Source of the DNA: Candidatus Binatia bacterium
GTDB taxonomy: Bacteria; Eisenbacteria; RBG-16-71-46; SZUA-252
NCBI GenBank assembly: GCA_035631035.1
Contig: DASQJL010000072.1
Location: 1 to 62,435 of the forward strand
Reading direction: 5' to 3'
DNA: 62,435 nt
Shown piece after piece: positions 16,489 to 25,821 of this stretch. The notes beneath the pieces were generated by a model that was not told where the DNA came from, did no database searches, and saw only the letters and a list, made by a program, of their open reading frames with translations. The translations under genes were made by a program, and so were the position numbers. The stretch's first letter is position 1, and each line of letters opens with the position of its first letter.

Positions 16489-17802
16489 CTATTCGCTTCG
16501 CTTCCACTCCAAGATGATCGGCGTCCCCTGGAAGCCGAAGCGGGTTCGCAAGCCGCTTTCCAGGTAACTTACATAATTCTTAGCTCGATATCGAGGATTG
16601 TTCACGAACAGCGCGAATGAAGGCGGGCGCGTGCCGATCTGGGCGGCGTAGTAGAACTTGAGGTGCCGGCCCTCGGCGGTGGCGGGCGGGCTGACCCGGT
16701 TCAGGATCGTCCCGATCGCCTCGTTCAGGGTCGAGGTGGGAATCGAGCGGGTGTACTCCTCGAACACCGTGACGGCGGTCGGCAGGATCTTGCCCACGCC
16801 GCGCCCCGAGAGGGCCGACACGTAGAGCCGCGGCACGTGCTCGAGGAAGGGATAGACCTTCGTGAACTCCTCCTCGATCTCGGCGCGCGCCGCGGCGGGC
16901 TCCTCGACCAGGTCCCACTTGTTGAAGACCACGACCAGGCCCTTCCGCTGCTCTTCGGCCAGCGCCGCCAGCCGCGCGTCCTGGCGCGCCGGCTCCCGGC
17001 CGACGTCGATCACGAGGAGCACGATGTCGGCCCGCGACACGGCGCGGAGCGCGCGCGTCACGCTGTAGAACTCGACCGGATCGTTCACCTTGGTCTCGCG
17101 GCGAAGCCCCGCCGTGTCCACCAGGCGGAAGGAACGGCCGTGCGCCTGCAGCGTGGTGTCCACCGCGTCCCGCGTCGTTCCAGCCACCGAATCCACGACC
17201 ATCCGCTCCTGCCCCAGAAGGCGGTTCACCAGGGAGGACTTCCCCACGTTCGGCCGCCCGAGCACGGCGATCCGGATGGTGTCCGGTTCCTCGGGCTCGG
17301 CCTCGTGATCGGGAAGGAGGCGCACCACTTCGTCGAGGAGATCCCCGGAGCGGAGGCCGTGCAATGCCGACACCGGCATCGGCTCGCCCAGGCCCAGGGA
17401 GAAGAATTCCGCGACCACCTCCTCGCGCGAGGGCTGGTCGGCCTTGTTCACGACGAGGAGCGTCGGCCTTCCGCGCCGCCGCACGCGCTCGGCGACTTCG
17501 CGATCGAGCGGCGTCACGCCGGTCTGGGCGTCCGCGACGACCATCGCGACGTCGGCCTCGTCCAGGGCGACCTGCGTCTGCTGGAGGATCTGCTTCTGGA
17601 TGGGATGGGCGCTCTGCGGATCGATCCCGCCGGTGTCCACGAGCAGGAACTTGTGCCCGCTCCACTCCCCTTCGGCGTAGTGGCGGTCGCGCGTGAGCCC
17701 CGAGAGCTCGTCCACGATGGCGCGGCGCTGGCCCAGGATGCGATTGAAGAGGGTGGACTTGCCGACGTTGGGGCGGCCGACGATCGCGACGATCGGGAGC
17801 AA
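16489..17802 (-). CDS. der: Ribosome assembly GTPase Der (EngA)
   Basis: 437 residues with two tandem GTPase domains: first P-loop GRPNVGKST with DTGG and NKAD, second GRPNVGKSS with DTAG and NKWD, then a C-terminal KH-like domain with the usual SPPATAEGRHLKFYYAAQ-type region. It acts in 50S subunit maturation. TTG at 17802 follows the DUF512 gene stop by 5 bp. The DUF512-der-plsY-gpsA order recurs in clostridia, so this is old conserved synteny. Confidence 0.96.
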   Translation of the reverse strand: MLPIVAIVGRPNVGKSTLFNRILGQRRAIVDELSGLTRDRHYAEGEWSGHKFLLVDTGGIDPQSAHPIQKQILQQTQVALDEADVAMVVADAQTGVTPLDREVAERVRRRGRPTLLVVNKADQPSREEVVAEFFSLGLGEPMPVSALHGLRSGDLLDEVVRLLPDHEAEPEEPDTIRIAVLGRPNVGKSSLVNRLLGQERMVVDSVAGTTRDAVDTTLQAHGRSFRLVDTAGLRRETKVNDPVEFYSVTRALRAVSRADIVLLVIDVGREPARQDARLAALAEEQRKGLVVVFNKWDLVEEPAAARAEIEEEFTKVYPFLEHVPRLYVSALSGRGVGKILPTAVTVFEEYTRSIPTSTLNEAIGTILNRVSPPATAEGRHLKFYYAAQIGTRPPSFALFVNNPRYRAKNYVSYLESGLRTRFGFQGTPIILEWKRSE

Positions 17803-17807
17803 GGAGG

Positions 17808-19103
17808 CTAGGCCGCCCGTTCCGACCGGGCGCTCTCATCGAAGCCGATCTGCACCGGCGCGCCGACCGCGCGCTCCAGGTCGGTGCGCGTGCGGTCGTC
17901 GAGAAAGATCTCGCGCTCCTTCAGGCAATTCGGCGGAAGGAGCACGCGATCCACCGGGCCGTGACGGAGCAGCGCCGCTTCGATGTCGGCGCCGACCAGG
18001 AGCCCGCTGACGGTCACGGTGTCGCCGAAGTACTCGTTCGTGACCACGCAGAGCGAGGCGTCCACGCCCTGAGGCGGGCGCTCGTCGAGGAGACGGCGAA
18101 GGGTCGGCGCGGCGCTCGTCCCGGTCACGACGGCGACGCGTTCGCGCGTCCCGTTCCGGGGCCGGATCGCCTCGGCTCCCTTCGACCAGGCGTCGATCGT
18201 CTGGCGCAGCATCCCGATCCCGTTCTCGAGCTGCGGGAAGCCCTCGTAGGCGCGCGCGGGCGGCACCGCCTGTTCCGCCAGCACGTACATCTCGTCGGCG
18301 GCGAAGACGATCCGCGTCTTGTGGCGCTTCTGGAGCGAGGCCTGGAAGGCGTGCACCACCTCCAGCGCGCCGATCGCGTCCTCGCGCGTGAAGGTGCGCA
18401 GGTCGGGCAGGCGGCCGCGGTGCTTCGTGAGGCCGACCGGCACGACCGCGATCGTCTTGACGCGGGGGTGGCGGGCCGACAGCTCCTCGATCGACTGCGT
18501 GAGCACGGCCCCGTCGTTCATCCCCGGCACCACGACGAGCTGCGTGTGGAGATCGATCCCGCCTGCGGCGAGCCGGTCGATGTCGGCGAGGATCTTCCCC
18601 GACTTGGGATTCTTCATCATGCGGACGCGCACGGCGGGATCGGTGGCGTGCACCGACACGTAGAGGGGCGACAGGCGCTCGTCCAGGATGCGCTGGAACT
18701 CCGCCTCGCCCAGGTTCGTCAGCGTGATGAAATTCCCGTGCACGAACGAGAAGACGTAGTCGTCGTCCTTGATCAACAGCTCGCGCCGGACCCCCTTGGG
18801 GTGCTGGTACACGAAGCAGAAGACGCAGTTGTTGTGGCAGCGCTTGGGCTGGCGGGCCTCGAACTCGACCCCGAAAGGCACGCCGTACTCGCGGAGACCC
18901 TCCACCTCGCGCTCCGTGCCGTCCTCGGAGCGGAGCCGCAGGCGCAGATGCTCCTCGGAGATCTGCGACCCGAAATCGATCTCGTCGTGGAGAAGAACCC
19001 CGTTGATCTCGAGGATCCGCTCGCGCGGGAGGAGGCCCAGTCGCTCGCCGAGGCTTCCCGGCTCGACCTTGGCAATGGTGAAGGGATCGCTCAGACCGAT
19101 CAT
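17808..19103 (-). CDS. DUF512-family radical SAM protein with N-terminal PDZ-like domain
   Basis: 431 residues. Residues 1-65 form a PDZ-like fold (IAKVEPGSLGERLGLLPRERI). The radical-SAM cluster motif CHNNCVFC (CX3CX2C) follows near residue 90, then FSFVHGNFITLTNL and the C-terminal DUF512 domain. The family is conserved beside der but its substrate is not settled. Start ATG at 19103; the longer upstream frame is translated tRNA-Gly sequence and is rejected. Confidence 0.88.
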   Translation of the reverse strand: MIGLSDPFTIAKVEPGSLGERLGLLPRERILEINGVLLHDEIDFGSQISEEHLRLRLRSEDGTEREVEGLREYGVPFGVEFEARQPKRCHNNCVFCFVYQHPKGVRRELLIKDDDYVFSFVHGNFITLTNLGEAEFQRILDERLSPLYVSVHATDPAVRVRMMKNPKSGKILADIDRLAAGGIDLHTQLVVVPGMNDGAVLTQSIEELSARHPRVKTIAVVPVGLTKHRGRLPDLRTFTREDAIGALEVVHAFQASLQKRHKTRIVFAADEMYVLAEQAVPPARAYEGFPQLENGIGMLRQTIDAWSKGAEAIRPRNGTRERVAVVTGTSAAPTLRRLLDERPPQGVDASLCVVTNEYFGDTVTVSGLLVGADIEAALLRHGPVDRVLLPPNCLKEREIFLDDRTRTDLERAVGAPVQIGFDESARSERAA

Positions 19104-19170
19104 AGGCGTGACTTCGCGTTCGTACCCATCGACGGTTTCGTGAGGTGGACGCCGGGCGGGCGAAGGAAAC

Positions 19171-19245
<75 letters not shown>

Positions 19246-19269
19246 TCCCACAACTGTGACGACCGAAGA

Positions 19270-20211
19270 TTACGGGGTTTCCTCCCCGGGGTCAAGGAGC
19301 ATCTCCCGGCGGATCTGGAGCGCCACCCCGGGGAATTCCTCGGGCGATTCCAGGTCGAACCAGCGCACGCCGGCGGTGCGTCGAAACCAGGTCTCCTGCC
19401 GCTTCGCGAGCTGCCGCGTCCGCAGGGCGATCGTCTGGATCGCCTCCTCCAGCGTGGCCTTCCCGCGCAGGTGCTGCAGCAGCTCCCGGTAGCCCAGGGT
19501 ATGGAGGCCCGGAGCGTCCGGCGGGAGGCCCGCGCGCTCGAGGACCCGCGCCTCGTCCAGGAACCCGTCCCGGAGCTGCTGGAGGATGCGGTCCTCGATC
19601 CGGCGCGCGAGCGCGGGGCGCGCCCAGCGGATGCCGAAGCGCCGGGCCGCCGTCGGCTGGTTCCGGCGCTCCCGGCGCAGGACGCTGATCGGCGTCCCGG
19701 TCAGTCGGTAGACCTCGAGCGCGCGGATCACCCGCACCGAGTCCCCGGGAAAGATCTTCGCGTGCGCCGCGGGATCAACGCGCAGGAGCTCGGCGCGGAG
19801 CGCCTCCAGCCCCTCCGCTTCCAGGCGCGCGGAGAGCTCCGCCCGGATCGCGTCGTTCCGCTCGGGCCCGGCGAAAAGCCCTTCGAGCAGTGCGCGAAGG
19901 TAGAGGCCCGATCCCCCGACGACGACGGCGGTTGCGCCACGGCTCTCGACCCCGGCCAGGGCGGCGCGCGCCTCCCGGGCGTAGCGTCCCGCGCTGTAGG
20001 TCTCGGCCGGGGAGAGAAAGGACGCCATGTGGTGGGGCGCCCGCGCGCGGTCGGCGGCGCTGGGCGCCGCCGTGCCGACTTCGAGTCCGCGGTAGATCTG
20101 GCGGGAATCGGCTCCGACGATCTCGGCGCCGATCGCATCCGCGAGGTGGAGGGCGATCTCGCTCTTCCCCCCGGCGGTCGGACCGAGGAGGACGACAGGG
20201 ACGGCGGGCAC
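19270..20211 (-). CDS. miaA: tRNA dimethylallyltransferase MiaA
   Basis: 313 residues. P-loop GPTAGGKSEIAL (usually GPTASGKT), DSRQIYRGLEVGTAAPS with the catalytic Asp, and GGSGLYLRALLEG match MiaA. It prenylates A37 of tRNAs reading UNN codons. GTG at 20211, 1 bp after the mutL stop; mutL-miaA is a common pair. The Ser to Gly change in the P-loop is conservative for the fold. Confidence 0.95.
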   Translation of the reverse strand: MPAVPVVLLGPTAGGKSEIALHLADAIGAEIVGADSRQIYRGLEVGTAAPSAADRARAPHHMASFLSPAETYSAGRYAREARAALAGVESRGATAVVVGGSGLYLRALLEGLFAGPERNDAIRAELSARLEAEGLEALRAELLRVDPAAHAKIFPGDSVRVIRALEVYRLTGTPISVLRRERRNQPTAARRFGIRWARPALARRIEDRILQQLRDGFLDEARVLERAGLPPDAPGLHTLGYRELLQHLRGKATLEEAIQTIALRTRQLAKRQETWFRRTAGVRWFDLESPEEFPGVALQIRREMLLDPGEETP

Positions 20212-20212
20212 G

Positions 20213-22090
20213 TCAGCGGCGGCCGAAGCGGCGGTCCAGCTCCTCCATCGAAACGCGGACGTACGTCGCGCGCCCGTGCGGGTCGCCGTGCGGCAGGTCG
20301 GTGGCGAAGAGGCGGTCGATCAGCGCGCGCCGCTCCTCGGGGCGGAGCGGCTGTCCCGAGCGGACCGCGGCGTGGCAGGCGAACGATTTCGCGACGCGCT
20401 CCTCGGGGGGCTCGTCGCCCGCGCCGTGCGCCTCCTCCCCCACGAGGAGCGAGCGGAGCGCCTCCACGGCCGCCTCCTCGGGCACCGAGGCCGGGACCGC
20501 GCGGATCGCGATCTGCTTTTCGCCGAAGAGCGACACCTCGTAGCCGAGGCGCCGGATCTGCACCTCCAGCAGAAGCAGGTGGTCCAGCTCGTCGGGGGTC
20601 ACGTCGAGCACGCGCGGAAAGAGGAGGTGCTGGCTGTCGGCCTCTTCCCCACACAGGCGGGCGCGCGCCTGCTCGTAGAGGATCCGCTCGTGGGCCGCGT
20701 GCTGGTCCACGACGACCAGTCCGCCGCGGATCGGCGCGAGCAGGTAGCGGTCGTGGAGCTGCCAGATCGGAATCTCGGTCTCGAGGAGGTTCTCGCGAAC
20801 CGCGGCCTGCCCGCCCTCCTCCACGCGCTCGGGGGCGAGTCGCGGCGCCGCGGCGTATTCCTCGATCACGGTCTGCGTCGCCGCCGGCGCCGAGCCCAGC
20901 GCCGTCGCGGTCTCGGCGCCCCCGGGACGCGGAAGGAGCGCGCCCTGCGCGCCCCAGTAGGCGGCGCCCTCGCCGGCCAGGGCGTCCGGGCCCGCGGAGC
21001 CGGGAACGCCGGCCCCCTGAACCTGCGTCCCCGCCGGTGGAGAGGGCTGCGCGGCGGCGGGCCGCGGCGCGCGCACCTCCGGGATGTCCAGCGACACCGG
21101 AACGTGGCGGCGCATCGTCGCGTCCACGGCGCGCTTCACGGCCTGGAAGACGCGTCCCTCGTCGCGGAAGCGCACCTCGCGCTTCGTGGGATGGACGTTC
21201 ACGTCCACCTGCGTGGGGTCGATCTCGATCATGAGGACGGCCATCGGGTGGCGGTCGCCGGGGACGAGGTTTCCGTATCCCTGGCGCAGCGCCGTGCCCA
21301 GCGCGGGCGAGACCACGAGGCGGCCGTTCACGGTGAGGACCTGCTGCTCCCGTCCCGCGCGCGCCTGCTCCGGCGCGCCCAGCACGCCGCGGACGACGAT
21401 CTCACCCGACTCGTCGCTGAACGCCGAGGCTCCCTCGGAGGCTCCGCGTCCGTAGAGGACCTGCCAGCGTTCGAGGAGATCCTCGGCCGCGGGCAGGTCC
21501 ACGTCCTCGCGGCCGGCCGAGGTGAAGCGCCAGTGGATCGCGGGATAGGTCAGGATGTAGCCCCACGCCGCGCGCGCGACGGCCCGGATCTCCGACTCCC
21601 TCGACTTCAGGAAGCGGAGCCGCGCGGGCGTGTTGAAGAAGAGATCTTCGACGGTGACGGTGGTGCCGACCGCGCGGCCGACCCCCGAGACGCCGATCAC
21701 CGTGCCGCCGATCACCTCGACCTGGGTCCCGGTCAGCTCGCCGGCGGAGCGGGTCGAGAGGGAGACGCGCGCCACCTCGGAGATCGACGCCAGCGCCTCG
21801 CCGCGAAAGCCGAGCGTGCGGATCGCCTCGAGGTCCTCCTCGGAGGAGAGCTTGCTGGTGGCATGGCGGCGGACCGAGAGCAGCGCGTCCTCGCGCGACA
21901 TGCCGGCGCCGTCGTCCTGGACGCGGATCAGCTTGTCGGGGCTCGCGGCGACCTGGACCGCGACGAGGCGGCTCCCCGCGTCGATCGCGTTCTCGATCAG
22001 CTCCTTCGCGACGGCGGCGGGACGGTCGACGACTTCCCCGGCGCGGATCTTGGACGCGACCTCCGGAGGGAGAACCCGGATGGAGGTCAT
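20213..22090 (-). CDS. mutL: DNA mismatch repair protein MutL (endonuclease type)
   Basis: 625 residues. The N-terminal GHKL ATPase has ELIENAIDAGS, DDGAGM and TLGFRGEALASI. A Pro/Ala-rich linker (about residues 335-420) joins it to a C-terminal domain with DQHAAHERILYE, which fits the endonuclease motif DQHAX2EX4E, plus the later SFACHAAVRSGQ and DLPHGDPHGR blocks. So this MutL should nick DNA, as in species without MutH. ATG at 22090 overlaps the M24 peptidase stop (TGATG). Partner mutS lies about 8 kb upstream in the same strand run. Confidence 0.96.
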   Translation of the reverse strand: MTSIRVLPPEVASKIRAGEVVDRPAAVAKELIENAIDAGSRLVAVQVAASPDKLIRVQDDGAGMSREDALLSVRRHATSKLSSEEDLEAIRTLGFRGEALASISEVARVSLSTRSAGELTGTQVEVIGGTVIGVSGVGRAVGTTVTVEDLFFNTPARLRFLKSRESEIRAVARAAWGYILTYPAIHWRFTSAGREDVDLPAAEDLLERWQVLYGRGASEGASAFSDESGEIVVRGVLGAPEQARAGREQQVLTVNGRLVVSPALGTALRQGYGNLVPGDRHPMAVLMIEIDPTQVDVNVHPTKREVRFRDEGRVFQAVKRAVDATMRRHVPVSLDIPEVRAPRPAAAQPSPPAGTQVQGAGVPGSAGPDALAGEGAAYWGAQGALLPRPGGAETATALGSAPAATQTVIEEYAAAPRLAPERVEEGGQAAVRENLLETEIPIWQLHDRYLLAPIRGGLVVVDQHAAHERILYEQARARLCGEEADSQHLLFPRVLDVTPDELDHLLLLEVQIRRLGYEVSLFGEKQIAIRAVPASVPEEAAVEALRSLLVGEEAHGAGDEPPEERVAKSFACHAAVRSGQPLRPEERRALIDRLFATDLPHGDPHGRATYVRVSMEELDRRFGRR

Positions 22091-23304
22091 CAGGCGCGGC
22101 GGAGGATGGGAAGCTCTCGGGGAAAGCGGGAGAGGAAGCGCGCGCCCTCTGGGCCCACGACCACGTCCTCCTCCAGCGAGACGAGGCCGTGCCCCTCCAG
22201 CCAGAGACTCGGCTCGAGGGTGTAGACGTTGCCGAGGCGCACCGGCTCGAACGGCTCGTTCCCGTAGCGCTCCCAGCGGGGTCCCAGCACGCCGCCCCCG
22301 TCGTGCACCGCGCGGCCCAGATGGTGGCCGAGCGCGTGCGCGTACTCCGGGTAGCCGCTGCCGGTCAGGTGTCCCCGCGCGACCTGGTCCACTTCCCATC
22401 CGGCCGCGCCGGGGCGAAGCGACCGGGCGGACCGCTCGATCGCCTCGACCACCGCGGCGTAGCCGCGGCGGACCTCGGCCGGAGCGTCGGCGCCCCCCGC
22501 GGCCGCGACGTACCAGAGCCGCTGGAGGTCGGAGCAGTAGCCATCGAGCACGATTCCGAAGTCCATGTGGACGAGGCAGCCGGGGGTCACCTTCTCCTCG
22601 CCCGGGGCGACGTGCCCGACGGCCGCGTGCGGCCCCACCGTCACGGTCGGGCAGTGGCGGCGCGGCCACGCCGTGGGCGCTCCCAGCCGGTCGGCCTCGG
22701 CGTGCGCCAGGGCCGCGATCTCCCGCGCCGTCATCCCGATCGCGAGGGCATCCCGGACGCGGTCGAAGATCCCCTCGGTCTGCTGGATGGCGCGCTCGAT
22801 CCGCTGCCGCTCCTCGTCCAGCTTCACCGAGCGGAGATGCGCGAGGAACTTCCCCGCCGGGGTGAGGCGCGCCGCGTGCGGCGTCGCCGAGAGGACGTTC
22901 CCGAGATAGTCGCGGAGGCCGGCGGTGAGCCCGTCGGCCAGCGCGTCGTCCTCGGAGACGTTGATCCCGATGCTCCGCGGCTTCGCGCCGTCCAGGATCT
23001 CGAGGAGCGCCGCCTTGGGCCCTTCCTTGTACGTCCGGACCTCGTCGAAGATGGCCGCCTTCTGCACGTCGGGCGCGTCGAACGTGGCGACGAGCGCCGT
23101 GGAGGTGCGCTCGGTCACCAGGAAGAAGGTCGTCCACGTGAACTCGACGTCGAGGAAGTAGCGGAGCATCGGATCGGGGCGCTCCTTCGACTCCCGCACG
23201 ACGGTGAGCCAGGCGTCCAGGTCGTGCTCGGCGAGGAGCGACTGGGCCTGGGCGAGCTTCTGCGCGCCCAGCGAGGGGGCGCGCGTCGCGACGGTCGGTG
23301 GCAT
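22090..23304 (-). CDS. M24-family metallopeptidase (Xaa-Pro aminopeptidase-like)
   Basis: 404 residues: creatinase-type N-terminal domain, then a pita-bread peptidase domain. All five metal ligands are present: MDFG and CSDL Asp, ALGHHLGR His, TLEP Glu and LEEDVVV Glu. The family releases N-terminal residues before proline, or acts on small amides. ATG at 23304, just after a 50-bp gap from the GAF protein gene. It overlaps mutL by 1 bp. Cytoplasmic, since there is no signal peptide. Confidence 0.88.
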   Translation of the reverse strand: MPPTVATRAPSLGAQKLAQAQSLLAEHDLDAWLTVVRESKERPDPMLRYFLDVEFTWTTFFLVTERTSTALVATFDAPDVQKAAIFDEVRTYKEGPKAALLEILDGAKPRSIGINVSEDDALADGLTAGLRDYLGNVLSATPHAARLTPAGKFLAHLRSVKLDEERQRIERAIQQTEGIFDRVRDALAIGMTAREIAALAHAEADRLGAPTAWPRRHCPTVTVGPHAAVGHVAPGEEKVTPGCLVHMDFGIVLDGYCSDLQRLWYVAAAGGADAPAEVRRGYAAVVEAIERSARSLRPGAAGWEVDQVARGHLTGSGYPEYAHALGHHLGRAVHDGGGVLGPRWERYGNEPFEPVRLGNVYTLEPSLWLEGHGLVSLEEDVVVGPEGARFLSRFPRELPILRRA

Positions 23305-23354
23305 GCAGGGACAATAAGGTCTGCGGCGAGGAGCGGCAAGCGGGAGTGTTGCGG

Positions 23355-25661
23355 CTATTCGCCGCGGATCAGCGCGATCAACTCTCCGCCGGTGGCGATC
23401 TCGTCGGGGTAGGCGTACTGCCGCCCGAGGAGGCGGATCTCGCTCGGGGTCTCCATCTCGCGCACGCAATCGAGACGCGGGAGGAGGAGGTCCAGCCGCT
23501 TCAGGAGCGCGCCGGAATCCTTGTCGGTCTCGGGCGAGAGCACCGCGAAGCGCCCCTCGCCGACGCGGGCCACCGTGTCCACCTCGCGCACGTTCCGTCC
23601 CAGCGAGGCGCCGAATTCCCTGAGCAGCCGCTCCGCGAACGCAGGACCGTGCCGCTCGGCGATGAGCGGGAACTCGGCGATCGCGCAGAGCGTGAGCAGG
23701 AACCCCTCGTGGTAGCGCTCGGCGCGCTTCACCTCGTCCTGAATGCGCGCCTCCAGCCCCGATCCGGTGAGAAGGCCGGTCACGCGGTCCAGCGACTCGG
23801 GCTCCTGGCCGCCCAGTCCGCGCACGTGGTCCCACGCGATCGAGACGTAGAGCGCGAGCTTCCGGAGCGCGTCCATCTCGGGCTCGCCCAGGCCGCCGCC
23901 CCGGCCCGCGTGCGGAGGAAGCACGATCCCGAGCGAGCCCGCGATGAGGTCGGAGGTGCGCACGGGGACCGTCGCCGCGTCCCCCTGGTCGGCGTCGCCC
24001 ATCGCGCCCATCCCGCCCAGGGAGTCGAGGTCGACGGGTGATGCCGGCGAAAGCTCCACCCCATCGGCCATCGACCTGGCGGCCAGCGCGGCTTCGCGCT
24101 CGCGCGCCGGCTCGCGCCCTTCCTCGGCGCCCTCGTAGGCGGTGCGCAGGACGACGTCGCCATTCCTGTCCAGAAGCCGCGCGACGGCGAGCCCGCTGGG
24201 GAACAGCGCGCGCAGCGCCGCGATCGTCTCCAGCGCCAGCCCCTCCATCTCGCGCGTGACCATGAGACGCGGCGCGATGTCGGCGAGCTGCGAGACCATC
24301 GTCCCGCGCCGGTCCGCGCCCGCGTCGGGCTTCCGATGCTCGAGGAGCGAGACGAGATAGGCGGCGACGCGGTCGAGCACGTGCGCGAGCGCCTCCGGGT
24401 CGTAATCCCCGGCGCCCGCGAACTCGGCCGCGAGCACGCCGTGCACGTCCCGGCCCCGGAGCGGCGTGACCAGGAGCACGGCGGGGCGCGTCATCCCCTC
24501 TTCGCCCGGGCGGACGATCTCACCCGTGAGGCAGGCGCTCTCGCCTTCGCGGTGGGCGCGTCCGACGAGACCGGCCGCGTGGACCGGCAGCATGCCCGTC
24601 TCCCCCGCGCCCGACCCCGACGCCAGCACCGCGAACTCCCGCGCGCCCGCCTCGGCGGCGTACACCGTGACCGATTGCGCGCCCAGCCGCATCGCGAGGC
24701 GGGTGGCGGCCGCGCGGAGCCGTTCGGCGCGCGGCCCGTTCTCCGCCTTGAAGACCCGGTCCAGTCCCTGGCGCGCGCGGAACTCCAGCGCCTCGAGGTC
24801 GCTGCGCGAGCGGCGCACCACGCGGTCGAGGATGGCGGAGATCTGGGCGCCGATCTCGACCAGCCGGTCGAGGTCCTCGTCCTTGAATCGCTTTCCCTGG
24901 CGGTTGCTGGAGACGTTGAGGACGCCGATCACGCGGTCGTCCAGCTGGATCGGCGCGGACATGGCCGACGCGATGCGCGGACGCTCCCGGTCCTTGTAGC
25001 GCGGATCCAGCACCCGCTCGTTCACGATGAGCGGCTTTCCGCTCTGCGCGACCGTTCCGGCGATCCCCTCTCCGATCTTCTGCCGCACGGTCCGCACCGT
25101 GTCGTGCGAGAGCCCGTCGGCGAACGCGATGCGGAGCTCCCCTTCGTCCTCGTCCACCAGCATGAGCGAGCCGGCGTCGGCGCCCGTCTCGGCGATCGAG
25201 AGGGCGAGCACCTCGCGGAAGAGCCGCTGCCGGTCGTCGGAGAGGGCGAGCGCGTCGCGGATCTCCGTGAGCCGGTTCCCCGCCCCCGCGGCCACCTCGA
25301 ATTCGCGCTCCCATTCGTCGATCGGCGCGGGCTGCGGATCCGCGGGACGCTCGGCCGGTCCGTCGTTCAGGATCGCCAGCAGGTCGGGCAGCGGCAGGAA
25401 GATGTTCGGGGAGATCCCGGCGCGCAGGAGCGCGGAAGCGCCCGGGGACTCCAGGGACGGCAGGGCCACGCGATCGGGCTTCAGCGCGAGGAGATCGAGC
25501 GGCTCGGTGGAGCGCGGGATCTGGAGCACCTCCGCGATGCGCAGCGAGAGGGCCTCGGGATCGGCGCTCGCGACGAGGACCAGCTCCACCCCGTCCGCAC
25601 CCCTCGCGGTCGAAATGAGGTCCACCCGGTCGTCGGGCAGGTCCAGGAAAGCGAGTCTCAT
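23355..25661 (-). CDS. Multi-GAF protein with degenerate GGDEF domain
   Basis: 768 residues. After an N-terminal domain of about 120 residues comes a clear GAF domain (GADAGSLMLVDEDEGELRI through VIGVLNVSSNRQG, about 140-290), then one or two weaker GAF-like domains, and a C-terminal GGDEF-like fold starting DRVTGLLTGSGLE. In the position of the GGDEF loop the sequence reads VGEGRFAVL, so the catalytic residues are missing and diguanylate cyclase activity is unlikely. It is probably a ligand or c-di-GMP-responsive sensor without an output enzyme. It sits between the propeller/Ig gene and the M24 gene; no transmembrane segment was seen. Confidence 0.75.
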   Translation of the reverse strand: MRLAFLDLPDDRVDLISTARGADGVELVLVASADPEALSLRIAEVLQIPRSTEPLDLLALKPDRVALPSLESPGASALLRAGISPNIFLPLPDLLAILNDGPAERPADPQPAPIDEWEREFEVAAGAGNRLTEIRDALALSDDRQRLFREVLALSIAETGADAGSLMLVDEDEGELRIAFADGLSHDTVRTVRQKIGEGIAGTVAQSGKPLIVNERVLDPRYKDRERPRIASAMSAPIQLDDRVIGVLNVSSNRQGKRFKDEDLDRLVEIGAQISAILDRVVRRSRSDLEALEFRARQGLDRVFKAENGPRAERLRAAATRLAMRLGAQSVTVYAAEAGAREFAVLASGSGAGETGMLPVHAAGLVGRAHREGESACLTGEIVRPGEEGMTRPAVLLVTPLRGRDVHGVLAAEFAGAGDYDPEALAHVLDRVAAYLVSLLEHRKPDAGADRRGTMVSQLADIAPRLMVTREMEGLALETIAALRALFPSGLAVARLLDRNGDVVLRTAYEGAEEGREPAREREAALAARSMADGVELSPASPVDLDSLGGMGAMGDADQGDAATVPVRTSDLIAGSLGIVLPPHAGRGGGLGEPEMDALRKLALYVSIAWDHVRGLGGQEPESLDRVTGLLTGSGLEARIQDEVKRAERYHEGFLLTLCAIAEFPLIAERHGPAFAERLLREFGASLGRNVREVDTVARVGEGRFAVLSPETDKDSGALLKRLDLLLPRLDCVREMETPSEIRLLGRQYAYPDEIATGGELIALIRGE

Positions 25662-25821
25662 TGGATTTGGTTGTGCCGGCCCCGTTTGGTAGGCGGAATG
25701 GTCCGAGGCCGAGAACGCAAAGAGTGTACCACCCCGGAAACCGCACGGGGGCGCGCCGGAAGCGCGAGCGCGGGTTGCATCGTGCGCGGCGACGTGCGCT
25801 TTGCACGACGGCCCGGAGGGG

